A stretch of DNA of 64,000 bases. Source: CAMDMI01 sp044379485. Its GTDB lineage: Bacteria; Bacteroidota; Bacteroidia; Cytophagales; Flexibacteraceae. Below are positions 26,062-34,400 of the stretch, one piece after another; position 1 is the stretch's first letter, and each line of letters opens with the position of its first letter. Where the stretch lies: assembly GCA_044379485.1 (NCBI GenBank), contig JBIPOE010000003.1, positions 62,001 through 126,000 of the forward strand. The letters are read 5' to 3'. The notes under the pieces were generated by a model. It saw only the letters and a list, made by a program, of their open reading frames with translations, ran no database searches and had not been told where the DNA came from. The translations under genes and the position numbers were made by a program.

Positions 26062-27993
26062 TTAGAGATTCTTTTTGAAAATATTCTGATTGCCGCTTTT
26101 ATCTGTAACCAAAAGTTGAAATTCTCCTTTCATTGGTTTTTGCCATGGCCAGGGATCTGAATAAATCAGATGTTGTTTCTTGTCCCAAATCATTAAAATC
26201 CATTCTCCATTAATAGTTGCCTCAATTTTGTCAATGCCAGATAGATTGTCATATATGTTAAATCTTGCCTGCTGGGAATTGCAAATTCCAGTTCGGATAA
26301 TGGGTGCAGTGCTATCTTTCTGCGGTTTGAATTTCCCCAGATATTTGGTTTTTGAAAATAGATTACCTCCAATGCAGTCAGAAAAAAGCGATTTGTTGAA
26401 AGACCCATTTACAGACTCTGCATATCCCCGATATTTCAAAGAATCGGCACCTGAGCAAGAACTACATTCGGTTGAAAGAGTAAAAATCCCTGCCATCGGA
26501 ATCAAGGATGAATTAATGCGTACTGCATTTTTGTCGTCCTTTTCAAGTTCCAGATAAAGTGTATCGAAAAGACTTTCCCCAGGAATGGTAATGCCAGCCT
26601 CATTGAAGGACGCATTTATGCCGCTTTCTGGCGTTACCTGCGCTTTAAAATTAAAGCTCAGTTTGCCTTTTTCGGTAGCAACCACTGAATCGGGAAGCAT
26701 CTTTTTTAAATCATACAGATAAACCAAATCGCCACCCTCTTTGTATTCAGGTTCAAGTTGAATGGTTTTTTGGCCAGCATACATTTGAATGGTTTGGCCC
26801 AAATCTGAAGCACCATTTGATTTCATAATCAAGGTATTATCCAAAACATCGTACCTGATTTTGCTTGACTTTCCAGCAATGCCTGGTGCTTGTTTGTTTT
26901 CGGTTGAATCCCCTTTTAACTTCAGTTTTGCTATTCTTTTATTGCCATGTACGTCCCAAAGGAAGATTTCAATAATGCCAACTTTTCCAGCTGAAATTCT
27001 GATTCTTCCTTTTTTATTTTCAGGCATATTTTTGGATTGGAAATAACCATCCGGACTATACAGTTTTTGAAATTTTTCGCCTGTCAATCTAAAATTTCGG
27101 TAGTTAATAAGTTGATTGACATGGTTTGTTTTCGCCATTGGAAATTGGTTCAGGTTATGGAAAAAGACCAATTTTCCATCCAAATACATTTCTATACAAA
27201 AAATTCCTCCATTTGAAGTGCCGTTGTTGATGCGGTCCCTAGCTTTTATTTCCAGACCGATTGTGCCTGAAACGGTTGGAATTTCGGAAGCCAAAAATTC
27301 TTTTCCAGCTTCCCGGACTAATATTTCTTTTCGGTCAAATTTGCCGTTAATCCGGGCATCAATATCCAATGGATAAATGGCCAGACGGTCAATTACAGGC
27401 GACAAATTATCCTTAATTTCCTCAAAACCAAAAGATAATGGATTGTGGACAATGCCTGAAGTATCTCTGATTTCATAATGCAAATGTGGGCCCCGGCTAC
27501 TTCCAGTGTTTCCTGAAATTGCAATGGTGTCGCCTTGTTTTACCTTAAAAACATCCTTTTTAAATATGAGATCAACAGCAAAAGACTCTAAATCATATTG
27601 TTGCCTTTTTACATAATCGTGTAGCGGCTGGCTCAACTTCTCTAAATGTGCATAAACGGTAACGTAACCATCTGGATGGGCAATAAAAACAGTGTTTCCA
27701 TAACCTTCTCCTGCCATCACCACCCGGCTTATAAAACCATCTTTTGAAGCATAAACTGGTAGTCCTGATGCCCAACCGGTCCTAATATCCAGGCCACCAT
27801 GAAAGTGATTTGAGCGAATTTCTCCCATGTTTCCTGTTAAAGAACCTGGTTTTCCTGGATTAATTGGAAACAAAAACCCGCCTTTTTTTGAAAGTTTCTT
27901 TTGGGCAATGGTGATTGAAATCGAATTGAAAAAGACGGTTACCAGGATGATGGATATTCCCAGATTTAGATTTCTGAATAATTGTATAAACAA
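26062..27993 (-). CDS. M23 family metallopeptidase (LytM-type), secreted
   Basis: This 643-residue protein has an N-terminal signal segment (ISIILVTVFFNSISITIAQ, about 13-31). The LytM catalytic domain lies at about 38-190. The zinc ligands are H65 and D69 (HFHGGLD) and H172 (HLHYE), with H116 (YAHLEKL) and H170 as catalytic histidines. The active site is complete, so it should cleave peptidoglycan cross-links in the periplasm. The remaining ~450 residues are beta-rich and of unknown role. In Bacteroidota this long architecture is a common, poorly studied 'M23 peptidase'. The gene is 11 bases upstream of neither partner's frame, so independent expression is likely. Confidence 0.88.
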   Translation of the reverse strand: MFIQLFRNLNLGISIILVTVFFNSISITIAQKKLSKKGGFLFPINPGKPGSLTGNMGEIRSNHFHGGLDIRTGWASGLPVYASKDGFISRVVMAGEGYGNTVFIAHPDGYVTVYAHLEKLSQPLHDYVKRQQYDLESFAVDLIFKKDVFKVKQGDTIAISGNTGSSRGPHLHYEIRDTSGIVHNPLSFGFEEIKDNLSPVIDRLAIYPLDIDARINGKFDRKEILVREAGKEFLASEIPTVSGTIGLEIKARDRINNGTSNGGIFCIEMYLDGKLVFFHNLNQFPMAKTNHVNQLINYRNFRLTGEKFQKLYSPDGYFQSKNMPENKKGRIRISAGKVGIIEIFLWDVHGNKRIAKLKLKGDSTENKQAPGIAGKSSKIRYDVLDNTLIMKSNGASDLGQTIQMYAGQKTIQLEPEYKEGGDLVYLYDLKKMLPDSVVATEKGKLSFNFKAQVTPESGINASFNEAGITIPGESLFDTLYLELEKDDKNAVRINSSLIPMAGIFTLSTECSSCSGADSLKYRGYAESVNGSFNKSLFSDCIGGNLFSKTKYLGKFKPQKDSTAPIIRTGICNSQQARFNIYDNLSGIDKIEATINGEWILMIWDKKQHLIYSDPWPWQKPMKGEFQLLVTDKSGNQNIFKKNL

Positions 27994-28004
27994 TGTAAAG
28001 ACGC

Positions 28005-28616
28005 TTATTTTATAAAGAAATCTATCATTTTTTCTCCTTCCAGAAATCCCTCCAAATGATCGCCGATCTCAACTTTGCTTACACCGGCAGGTGTTCCTGT
28101 AAAAATAAGATCTCCTGTTTTAAGAGTAAAAAATTGAGAGGCATAGCACAAGATTTCAGCAAAACTAAAGATCATAAAACTACTGTTACCATTTTGTCTT
28201 TCTTTTTGGTTAACAGATAGTTGGAAGTTGATACCGTTCAAATGCTTAAATTTTTCTTTGGGAATGAAGCTTGATACTGGTGCGGATTGGTTAAATGCTT
28301 TTGAAATTTCCCAAGGCAAACCTTTTTCTTTCAGTTTTGATTGTAAATCTCTGGCTGTGAAGTCAATTCCTATCCCGATTGCATCAAAGTACGTGTGGGC
28401 AAACCCTGGTTGAATATATTTTCCTTCCTTACAGATTCTTAAAACAAGTTCAACTTCGTGGTGTAAATCCTGGGTAAATTCCGGGTGATAAACGGGTTCG
28501 TTGTTTTTAACCAAAGCCGTTTCTGGCTTTAAAAAAATGACAGGTGCATCTGGTTTTTCATTTTTGAGTTCTTCAATATGGGCGGTATAGTTCCGACCTA
28601 TGCAGATTATTTTCAT
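28005..28616 (-). CDS. Fumarylacetoacetate hydrolase family protein (acylpyruvase type)
   Basis: This 203-residue protein has the compact FAHD1-like fold. It opens MKIICIGRNYTAHIEEL, and the metal-binding region is HHEVELVLRI, with DFTARDLQ further on. GDLIFTGTPAGV near the C-terminus is the family hallmark. FAHD1-like enzymes hydrolyse acylpyruvates or decarboxylate oxaloacetate; the substrate here is not known. It is divergent from the cytochrome c lipoprotein gene. In the shared upstream region TAAGTTTG on the minus strand (28661-28668) could be its -7 element. Confidence 0.88.
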   Translation of the reverse strand: MKIICIGRNYTAHIEELKNEKPDAPVIFLKPETALVKNNEPVYHPEFTQDLHHEVELVLRICKEGKYIQPGFAHTYFDAIGIGIDFTARDLQSKLKEKGLPWEISKAFNQSAPVSSFIPKEKFKHLNGINFQLSVNQKERQNGNSSFMIFSFAEILCYASQFFTLKTGDLIFTGTPAGVSKVEIGDHLEGFLEGEKMIDFFIK

Positions 28617-28737
28617 ACAAGTGGATTGGGCTCAAAATTATTGGGATACGAGTGGTCCACCAAACTTATTTTTGGAACAGACAGTCATTTCTAGGATTTA
28701 TTGAATCTATTTCTGTTTTTTGGACCTTATATTAAAA

Positions 28738-29151
28738 ATGAAAAATTTAGCAATTAAAAAATTAATAGGCTTTACAAGTATTGGTTTAATAATGTTTGGT
28801 TGTGCCAATAATGTAAAAGAAGAGGTTAAACCAGCACCTTTACCAAAGCCTAATCCTGTTGACACAACTTCTAAGGATACCAGCGTAGTGGTAATTGTAA
28901 AGGTTAAATATTCGGAAGTTTCATCTGTTTTAGAAAGTGCGTGTTATGGCTGCCATAGTGGCGGTTCTGGTGGTGCAACATTTGGCGACTATTCCACTCT
29001 TAATAATTACTTGAAAAAGGATAGTACTAAATTTATTAATTCAATAACCCATGCCCCAGGTGCAAAAAATATGCCCGATGGAGGCGAAAAATTGCCTTCC
29101 GATAAAATATTAAAAATACTGGCCTGGATTAGACAAGGCATAAATCCATAA
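28738..29151 (+). CDS. Small cytochrome c lipoprotein
   Basis: This is a 137-residue protein when started at 28738; the ATG six codons upstream would spoil the signal. The lipobox is IMFGC, so it should be an outer- or inner-membrane lipoprotein. After a Pro-rich linker there is one c-type heme site, CYGCH, with a later Met in KNMPDGGEKLP as a possible distal ligand. The ending ILAWIRQGINP is typical of Planctomycete-type/DUF cytochromes. It is 7 bases before a DUF5777 beta-barrel gene, a recurrent pair in Bacteroidota. An electron-carrying role is inferred from the heme site only. Confidence 0.82.
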   Translation: MKNLAIKKLIGFTSIGLIMFGCANNVKEEVKPAPLPKPNPVDTTSKDTSVVVIVKVKYSEVSSVLESACYGCHSGGSGGATFGDYSTLNNYLKKDSTKFINSITHAPGAKNMPDGGEKLPSDKILKILAWIRQGINP

Positions 29152-29158
29152 CTATCAC

Positions 29159-30034
29159 ATGAAAATACACGCTTATCTATTTTTATCGGCACTCCTTTTT
29201 TCATTTACGATAAAAGTGAATGCGCAGGATGACATGTTAAACATGCTGGACAATGGGCCAAAAGGTCCCGAGCCTGTAAAAGCTACATTCAAAACCACCC
29301 GAGTTTTAAATGGGCATAGCATAGAGCAAGTCGCAAAAAAGCATCTTGATTTCAGGATCAATCATCGTTTCGGTTTGCTTAACTCAGGCTACGACCAATT
29401 TTGGGGTTTGGATTTTGCCAGAATCAGGCTGAGTCTGGAATATGGAATTACAGATGATTTGATGGTTGGAATTGGAAGAAATAACTTTGGCAGAAAGGCA
29501 TGGGATTATTTTGCTAAGTATAAAATTCTGAAACAAACCAATACGAATTCTATGCCTTTTTCTTTATCTGCTTTTGCTTCCGCAGCTGTGGACATTACAA
29601 AAGTTGAAGGCACATCAACACTCACGGATAGAACTACTTATACGTATCAACTTTTAATTGCCAGAAAGTTTTCTGAGTCTATTTCATTGCAGTTGACACC
29701 AACAATGATTCATCGAAATCAGGTTGAGTCGAAAAATCTGAAGAATGATATTTTTGCAATTGGAATTGGTGGTAGATTTAAAATAACTAAAAGAACGTCT
29801 TTTAACATTGAATATTTCCATCTATTGGATCCCAAAAAAGCCTCCAATCAATCCCTTCAGAATAGTCTTAGTGTAGGTTTTGACATTGAAACTGGTGGCC
29901 ATGTTTTCCAACTACATTTCACCAATTCGGTAGGTTTGATCGAAAAGGACTTTATCGCAAATACAACCAATAAATGGGAAAAAGGACAGGTTGGGTATGG
30001 TTTTAACATTTCCCGAACCTTTAGTTTTAAGTAA
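29159..30034 (+). CDS. DUF5777 family outer-membrane beta-barrel protein
   Basis: This 291-residue protein has a signal peptide (1-22, ending VNAQ). The DUF5777 pattern follows: KTTRVLNGHSIEQVAKKHLD, FRINHRFGLLNSGYDQFWGL, and LEYGITDDLMVGIGRN. Alternating amphipathic strands to the C-terminal aromatic residue (TFSFK) predict an outer-membrane barrel. The function is unknown. It is translationally close (7 bases) to the cytochrome c lipoprotein, and YceI proteins also belong to this genomic neighbourhood in other Bacteroidota, which suggests a shared envelope redox or ligand role (inference). Confidence 0.82.
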   Translation: MKIHAYLFLSALLFSFTIKVNAQDDMLNMLDNGPKGPEPVKATFKTTRVLNGHSIEQVAKKHLDFRINHRFGLLNSGYDQFWGLDFARIRLSLEYGITDDLMVGIGRNNFGRKAWDYFAKYKILKQTNTNSMPFSLSAFASAAVDITKVEGTSTLTDRTTYTYQLLIARKFSESISLQLTPTMIHRNQVESKNLKNDIFAIGIGGRFKITKRTSFNIEYFHLLDPKKASNQSLQNSLSVGFDIETGGHVFQLHFTNSVGLIEKDFIANTTNKWEKGQVGYGFNISRTFSFK

Positions 30035-30192
30035 TAACAGACCAGAATTTAAAAAATTGGCTTTTTGAAATTGCTATGGTTAATAGCAATAGACGTAAAT
30101 TGTATTTCTAAGCCGAATTTCAGATAATTTTATTTAAGAGTTTGGAACCCAAAAGCCTTTATTAGGTTTACTTTTGCATCCCATTTCTTAAA

Positions 30193-31506
30193 ATGAAAAC
30201 AAAAGGTACTATTCAGAATAAGGTCAACATTGTAACCCTTGGTTGCTCTAAGAATCTGGTTGACAGCGAAAATATTTATACACAGTTGCTTGCCAATCGG
30301 TTTGAAGTGGAGCATGAGTCCAAAAAAGATGATGCCCAAATTGTAATTGTGAATACCTGTGGATTTATTGATAATGCAAAGCAGGAATCTATCGATACAA
30401 TCTTGAGATATGCAGATGCGAAGCAACAGGGATTGATTGATAAATTATATGTAACGGGTTGTTTATCTGCACGGTACAAGGATGATTTGGAAAAGGAAAT
30501 CCCCACAGTAGATGCTTATTTTGGGACGAGTGAGTTACCACGTCTATTAAAGACATTAAAAGCAGATTACAAACATGAGTTGGTTGGAGAGCGGTTAATC
30601 ACTACACCAAGCCACTATGCCTATTTGAAAATAGCAGAAGGATGTGATAGACCTTGTTCTTTTTGCGCAATCCCACTAATGCGTGGTAAGCACATTTCAT
30701 TTCCTGAAGAGCAGCTGATCACCCAGGTTCAAAACTTTGTAAAAAAAGGAACCAAAGAGATTATCTTAATTGCCCAGGATTTAACGTATTATGGTTTAGA
30801 TATTTACAAAAAGCGTGGGCTTTCTGATTTGTTAAGGAAAATTTCAGATGTGGATGGTGTGGAATGGATTCGACTTCAATATGCCTATCCTTCTGGCTTT
30901 CCAACTGATATTTTGGACGTTATGGCTGAACGGGAAAATATTTGTAGCTATTTGGATATGCCTTTACAAAGCGGTTCGGACAAGGTTTTGAAACTAATGC
31001 GAAGGGGAATTACCAGGCAAAAAACCGAAGATTTAATTTCTGAGATCCGGTCAAAAGTTCCTGATATAGCCTTGAGAACCACGCTAATTGCTGGCCACCC
31101 TGGTGAAGAAGAATCCGATTTTGAGGAAACGCTTGATTTTGTGAGCCGCATGCGGTTTGATAGATTAGGAGTGTTTACCTATTCGCATGAGGACCAAACG
31201 CATGCTTTTTCCATGGATGACAATGTACCTGAAGAGGAAAAACAAAGGCGTCAAGATGATATAATGTTGATTCAGGAGGAAATTTCATTTGAACTCAACC
31301 AAACAAAAATAGGTAATACTTATAAAGTATTGATAGACAGAAAGGAGGGCGAATATTTTGTTGGACGAACCGAATATGATTCTCCCGAAGTAGATAATGA
31401 AGTTTTGATAGAAGCCAAGGGTATTTATCTTCCAATTGGACACTTTGCGAATGTAAAAATTAATGATGCCACCGAGTTCGATTTGTATGGCAAAGTTGTT
31501 TTGTAA
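30193..31506 (+). CDS. rimO: Ribosomal protein uS12 methylthiotransferase RimO
   Basis: This 437-residue radical-SAM enzyme adds a methylthio group to the conserved Asp of ribosomal protein S12. The auxiliary cluster cysteines are C18 (VTLGCSKN), C56 (NTCGF) and C90 (TGCLS). The radical-SAM motif C151-x3-C155-x2-C158 is in EGCDRPCSFCAIP, followed by MRGKHISFPEEQ. A TRAM domain closes the protein (about 370-437). The opening VTLGCSKNLVDSE distinguishes RimO from MiaB. TACTTTTG at 30169-30176 resembles a -7 element, but the -33 spacing is too long. Confidence 0.95.
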   Translation: MKTKGTIQNKVNIVTLGCSKNLVDSENIYTQLLANRFEVEHESKKDDAQIVIVNTCGFIDNAKQESIDTILRYADAKQQGLIDKLYVTGCLSARYKDDLEKEIPTVDAYFGTSELPRLLKTLKADYKHELVGERLITTPSHYAYLKIAEGCDRPCSFCAIPLMRGKHISFPEEQLITQVQNFVKKGTKEIILIAQDLTYYGLDIYKKRGLSDLLRKISDVDGVEWIRLQYAYPSGFPTDILDVMAERENICSYLDMPLQSGSDKVLKLMRRGITRQKTEDLISEIRSKVPDIALRTTLIAGHPGEEESDFEETLDFVSRMRFDRLGVFTYSHEDQTHAFSMDDNVPEEEKQRRQDDIMLIQEEISFELNQTKIGNTYKVLIDRKEGEYFVGRTEYDSPEVDNEVLIEAKGIYLPIGHFANVKINDATEFDLYGKVVL

Positions 31507-31525
31507 AAATAATTTGGCCCTTTTG

Positions 31526-31555
31526 TTTGATTAAATTAAAATAATTGTACTTTTG
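31526..31555 (+). promoter_or_regulatory. Strong promoter of tRNA-Pro
   Basis: TTTG (31526-31529), an 18-base spacer and TACTTTTG (31548-31555) match the Bacteroidota consensus fully. Transcription should begin near 31562, about 37 bases before the tRNA. Confidence 0.75.
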
Positions 31556-31598
31556 CACTCCCAATTCGAAAACGGTGAAAATCATTTTCGTTTCAGTT

Positions 31599-31672
31599 CG
31601 GGGTGTAGCGTAGCCCGGTATCGCGCCTGCTTTGGGAGCAGGAGGTCATCAGTTCGAATCTGGTCACCCCGA
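31599..31672 (+). tRNA. tRNA-Pro (anticodon TGG)
   Basis: A complete cloverleaf is present: acceptor CGGGGTG/CACCCCG plus A, D arm with GCGTAGCCCGG, anticodon arm CCTGC-TTTGGGA-GCAGG with TGG at 34-36, variable loop AGGTC and T arm with AGTTCGAATCT. No CCA is encoded. Its 3' half is repeated twice downstream. Confidence 0.95.
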
Positions 31673-31675
31673 CTT

Positions 31676-31707
31676 AAAAGGACCTAACGTATTTAGGTCC
31701 TTTTTTT
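31676..31707 (+). terminator. Terminator of tRNA-Pro (repeat unit A)
   Basis: AAAAGGACCTAA (31676-31687) pairs with TTAGGTCCTTTT (31693-31704) around CGTAT, and the T tract continues to 31707. Confidence 0.88.
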
Positions 31708-31783
31708 ATGCCTAATAATTTTATGGATATCGCGTGCCGCTATGGCGGCAAGGTCATCAGTTCGAATCTGGTCACCCCGACTT

Positions 31784-31815
31784 AAAAGGACCTAACGTTT
31801 TTAGGTCCTTTTTTT
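31784..31815 (+). terminator. Second copy of the tRNA-Pro terminator (repeat unit B)
   Basis: It is the same 12-bp hairpin and T tract as in unit A, 108 bases downstream, with one loop substitution. The third copy (from about 31890) has lost the second arm. Confidence 0.85.
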
Positions 31816-32024
31816 ATGCCTAATAATTTTATGGATATCGCGTGCCGCTATGGCGGCAAGGTCATCAGTTCGAATCTGGTCACCCCGACTTAAAAGGGCC
31901 TAACTTATTTAGAATAAGCATTGCAAATTCCTAATTCACAACCGTTTAGAATCTTATTTGACCGTTTTCCAAATTTTTTAAATTGATTGTAAAATAAAAT
32001 AAGCAAATAGTGGCTCGATTTAAA

Positions 32025-33494
32025 ATGAAATATTCATCTGTTTTTTGGCTAATATCCATTCTATTGTTTGGAAAAAGCCATATAGTTAAAGCTCAGGTAA
32101 TAAGTTTAGATGAGGCCATCCAAAAGGCAAAAAACAATAGCCCTATTTCAAAACAAATAAGGTCCAGGTATCAGGCCGAGAAATGGCGTTTTAAAGCGAA
32201 CAAAGCCTTTTTGCAACCTCAGCTTGGATTAACCGCTCAGATCCCAGGATTTACACGAACGATAAACCAAATTACCCAACCTGATGGAAGCATATTGTTT
32301 AGGCCGCTTAGCCAAAACTTTTCTTCTGGAACACTTTCTTTAAGCCAAAACTTGGTAGCTACCGGAGGAACTCTATCACTAAATTCTGGTTTAAGTCGAA
32401 TAGATCTTTTTGAAAACCAAGGAGATAATCCAAATTATTACTGGCGATCTGCACCTCTATTTCTGTCTTTCACGCAGCCACTTTTTAGAATAAACCAAAT
32501 CAAATGGGATTGGCAGCAGCAAAAAATTAGTTTTGATGAGGCTACCAGGGTTCAACTGGAACAATTGGAAGATCTTAGTATATCTGTAACCCAAAAGTAT
32601 TTCGAATTATTAATTTCTGAAGTGCAATTAAAAAATGCACAATACAATTTAAAGAACAATGATACCATTTTCAGGATTAGCCAAGGTCGGTTTGGAATAG
32701 GAAAAATAGCTGAAAATGAGTTACTTCAGGTTGAACTTGGTTTGATGAATGCACGGAATTCAGTTGAAAGAAGTACAGTTAACAAACTAACAAGTGAAAA
32801 GGAATTAAGAAATCTTTTGGGTGAATATGATAAAGTAGGAATCATTGAGGTTACACTTCCATCAGAAGTTCCACGACCAGTTTTAGATGCCGAAAAGGCA
32901 CAAATTGCTGCCAGAGAAAATAGAAGTGATTATAAAACATTGGAAATGAATGAAAATATGGCGAGAATGAATCTTCGTTCTTCTCAAATATCAAGACGAT
33001 TTACTGCTGACCTGAATCTTTCGGTCGGATTTAACCAAACGGCCACCAATTTGAACGCTGCATTTAAGAATCTTGAAAGTCAGCAAAGTGCATTTGTTGG
33101 AATCAATGTTCCTTTAACCAATGGAGGTCGCAATAAAGCCCAGGTGAAACAGGCTGAGGCTGAATTAAATGCTACCTTGGAAAATATTAAAAACCGGAAA
33201 AACATTATTGATATTCAAGTGTTTAATCAAGTAATGCAATTGCGACAATTGCAGGCCAGTCTGGATATTTCTGCCAAAGCAGATACCATTGCCCAACGCC
33301 GGTATGAAATGGCCAAGAATCGATATTTGATTGGCAAAATTGACATTACCAATTTAACTATTGCTCAACAAGAAAAGGATGAGGCACTTATCAATTTTTT
33401 GCAAACGCTTCAACAGTATTGGATTGCCTGGTATTCACTTCGAAGAGCCACTCTTTTTGATTTTATGCAATCAAAGAAGATAAGTCCTGAATAG
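32025..33494 (+). CDS. TolC family outer-membrane efflux protein
   Basis: This 489-residue protein is started at ATG 32025. A GTG at 32010 is possible but would add only five residues before the signal peptide (SVFWLISILLFGKSHIVKAQ). Two OEP repeats with long coiled helices follow: ISLDEAIQKAKNNSPISKQI at the start and LEQLEDLSISVTQKYFELLI in the middle. The second half has RRYEMAKNRYLIGKIDITNL. It should form the trimeric outer-membrane duct of a tripartite exporter. No adaptor or pump gene is adjacent, so the partner is unknown. Confidence 0.88.
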   Translation: MKYSSVFWLISILLFGKSHIVKAQVISLDEAIQKAKNNSPISKQIRSRYQAEKWRFKANKAFLQPQLGLTAQIPGFTRTINQITQPDGSILFRPLSQNFSSGTLSLSQNLVATGGTLSLNSGLSRIDLFENQGDNPNYYWRSAPLFLSFTQPLFRINQIKWDWQQQKISFDEATRVQLEQLEDLSISVTQKYFELLISEVQLKNAQYNLKNNDTIFRISQGRFGIGKIAENELLQVELGLMNARNSVERSTVNKLTSEKELRNLLGEYDKVGIIEVTLPSEVPRPVLDAEKAQIAARENRSDYKTLEMNENMARMNLRSSQISRRFTADLNLSVGFNQTATNLNAAFKNLESQQSAFVGINVPLTNGGRNKAQVKQAEAELNATLENIKNRKNIIDIQVFNQVMQLRQLQASLDISAKADTIAQRRYEMAKNRYLIGKIDITNLTIAQQEKDEALINFLQTLQQYWIAWYSLRRATLFDFMQSKKISPE

Positions 33495-33518
33495 ATTTGC
33501 AGTTCCAATTCAGGATAA

Positions 33519-33860
33519 ATGCCAGAAACCAAAAGCACCGAAACAATTGATAAGGAATTCAAAACCATCGAATTTCAGTTTATTAAGCGATTTAAAAAGA
33601 AGCCAACGCTTGAAGGTATCTTGCTTTTGATCGGGTTTCAGGAATGTCCGGAAAGTAAATTGAGTAGGGATAAAGAGGAAAAACTGGATTTGATTAATCT
33701 GGGTATGTTGGTTGTTTTAGAAAGAATGGGTTATTTCAAACGAGTTAAGTCTGATACGACATGGCCAGCTTTTGAGCCAACTGAGCAAAGGGCGGAAGAA
33801 AATAAGGAGGCGATAGTACGAAAAGGGATCGTGGACTACTTTAGAAACTACAGTTGGTAA
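33519..33860 (+). CDS. Uncharacterised 113-residue protein
   Basis: I do not recognise this family. The protein is soluble and charged, without signal peptide or membrane segment. It is predicted mostly helical, with a central helix (KLDLINLGMLVVLERMGYFK) and an aromatic C-terminus (DYFRNYSW). It starts 24 bases after the TolC-like gene and ends 1 base before the DUF6155-like gene, so translation of the two is probably coupled. Coding is supported by this tight packing and a non-random composition. Confidence 0.65.
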   Translation: MPETKSTETIDKEFKTIEFQFIKRFKKKPTLEGILLLIGFQECPESKLSRDKEEKLDLINLGMLVVLERMGYFKRVKSDTTWPAFEPTEQRAEENKEAIVRKGIVDYFRNYSW

Positions 33861-33861
33861 A

Positions 33862-34395
33862 ATGGCCAAAAAACAGCTAGTCAAAGAGTTAGAGAAACAG
33901 GATAAGGAAGAGCTAGTTCGGCTTTTAGGAGAAATGGCAAAACGATTTCCCATTGCCAATATGTATCTAACCATGGAATTTGGCTTTGAAAGTGCCGGCA
34001 TTATTGAAAAGTATAAAAAAGCTCTTGAAAAAGAATACTTCCCAACAAGGGGACATGGAAAGGCAAGGAGTTCACGGGTAAATAAAATCCTGAAAGAGTT
34101 TGCTCAGATTGCAGCTTTCAAAGAAGATATTCTGGAAATGCAATGGTATCAAATTGAAAGAGCCGTAGTTTATTATCAGGCTTATCACCATGAATATGAG
34201 GCATTTATTAATAATTTATTAAAAAACTGGACGACATTTTTGTCTGCAGCAAGATCAGAAAACATTTTGCCTCAATTTGAGGAAAGAATCAAAATCATGT
34301 TTTCAGATCATTTCAAAAAATTCTGGCTTTACGGAAGGCTTTGGGAAATTTATCAAGATCCAATGGTTGAAGAGGCTGAGATTTTTGAAGATTAA
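33862..34395 (+). CDS. DUF6155-like helical protein
   Basis: This 177-residue protein is all-helical and soluble. It begins MAKKQLVKELEKQDKEELVR, followed later by YFPTRGHGKARSSRVNKIL. The KEYFP...KAR...KIL arrangement resembles the DUF6155 family as I remember it; this is not verified. The second half is rich in aromatics (YYQAYHHEYEAFINNL, KFWLYGRLWEIY). The function is unknown. It follows the 113-residue protein by one base and is convergent with puuD, with 5 bases between. Confidence 0.6.
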   Translation: MAKKQLVKELEKQDKEELVRLLGEMAKRFPIANMYLTMEFGFESAGIIEKYKKALEKEYFPTRGHGKARSSRVNKILKEFAQIAAFKEDILEMQWYQIERAVVYYQAYHHEYEAFINNLLKNWTTFLSAARSENILPQFEERIKIMFSDHFKKFWLYGRLWEIYQDPMVEEAEIFED

Positions 34396-34400
34396 TGAAC

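Larger units (their letters stand above)
31643..31912 (+). repeat. 108-bp tandem repeat of the tRNA-Pro 3' half plus terminator
   Basis: Unit A is 31643-31750 and unit B is 31751-31858, with a single base difference between them. A third, decaying copy begins at 31859 and loses similarity after about 31900. Each unit holds the last ~30 bases of tRNA-Pro (variable loop, T arm and acceptor 3' strand), a 12-bp terminator with T tract, a short AT stretch, a D-arm-like GGATATCGCG and a 6-bp hairpin (TGCCGC-TATG-GCGGCA) where the anticodon arm would be. The acceptor 5' strand is missing in the copies, so they are not functional tRNAs. Confidence 0.9.
31673..32024. other. 352-base intergenic region after tRNA-Pro
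   Basis: Most of it (to about 31912) is the 108-bp repeat array. The remaining AT-rich 110 bases before the TolC-like gene show no recognisable element. Confidence 0.7.

Noticed and set aside
30068..30090. Hairpin ATTGCTAT-GGTTA-ATAGCAAT between the DUF5777 gene and rimO as terminator
   Set aside because: The stem is AT-rich and no T tract follows; it is not convincing as a terminator or regulator.
31751..31780. Second and third tRNA-Pro genes in the repeat array
   Set aside because: The copies lack the 5' acceptor strand and the anticodon loop is reduced to four bases, so they cannot fold as tRNAs. They are reported as repeats.
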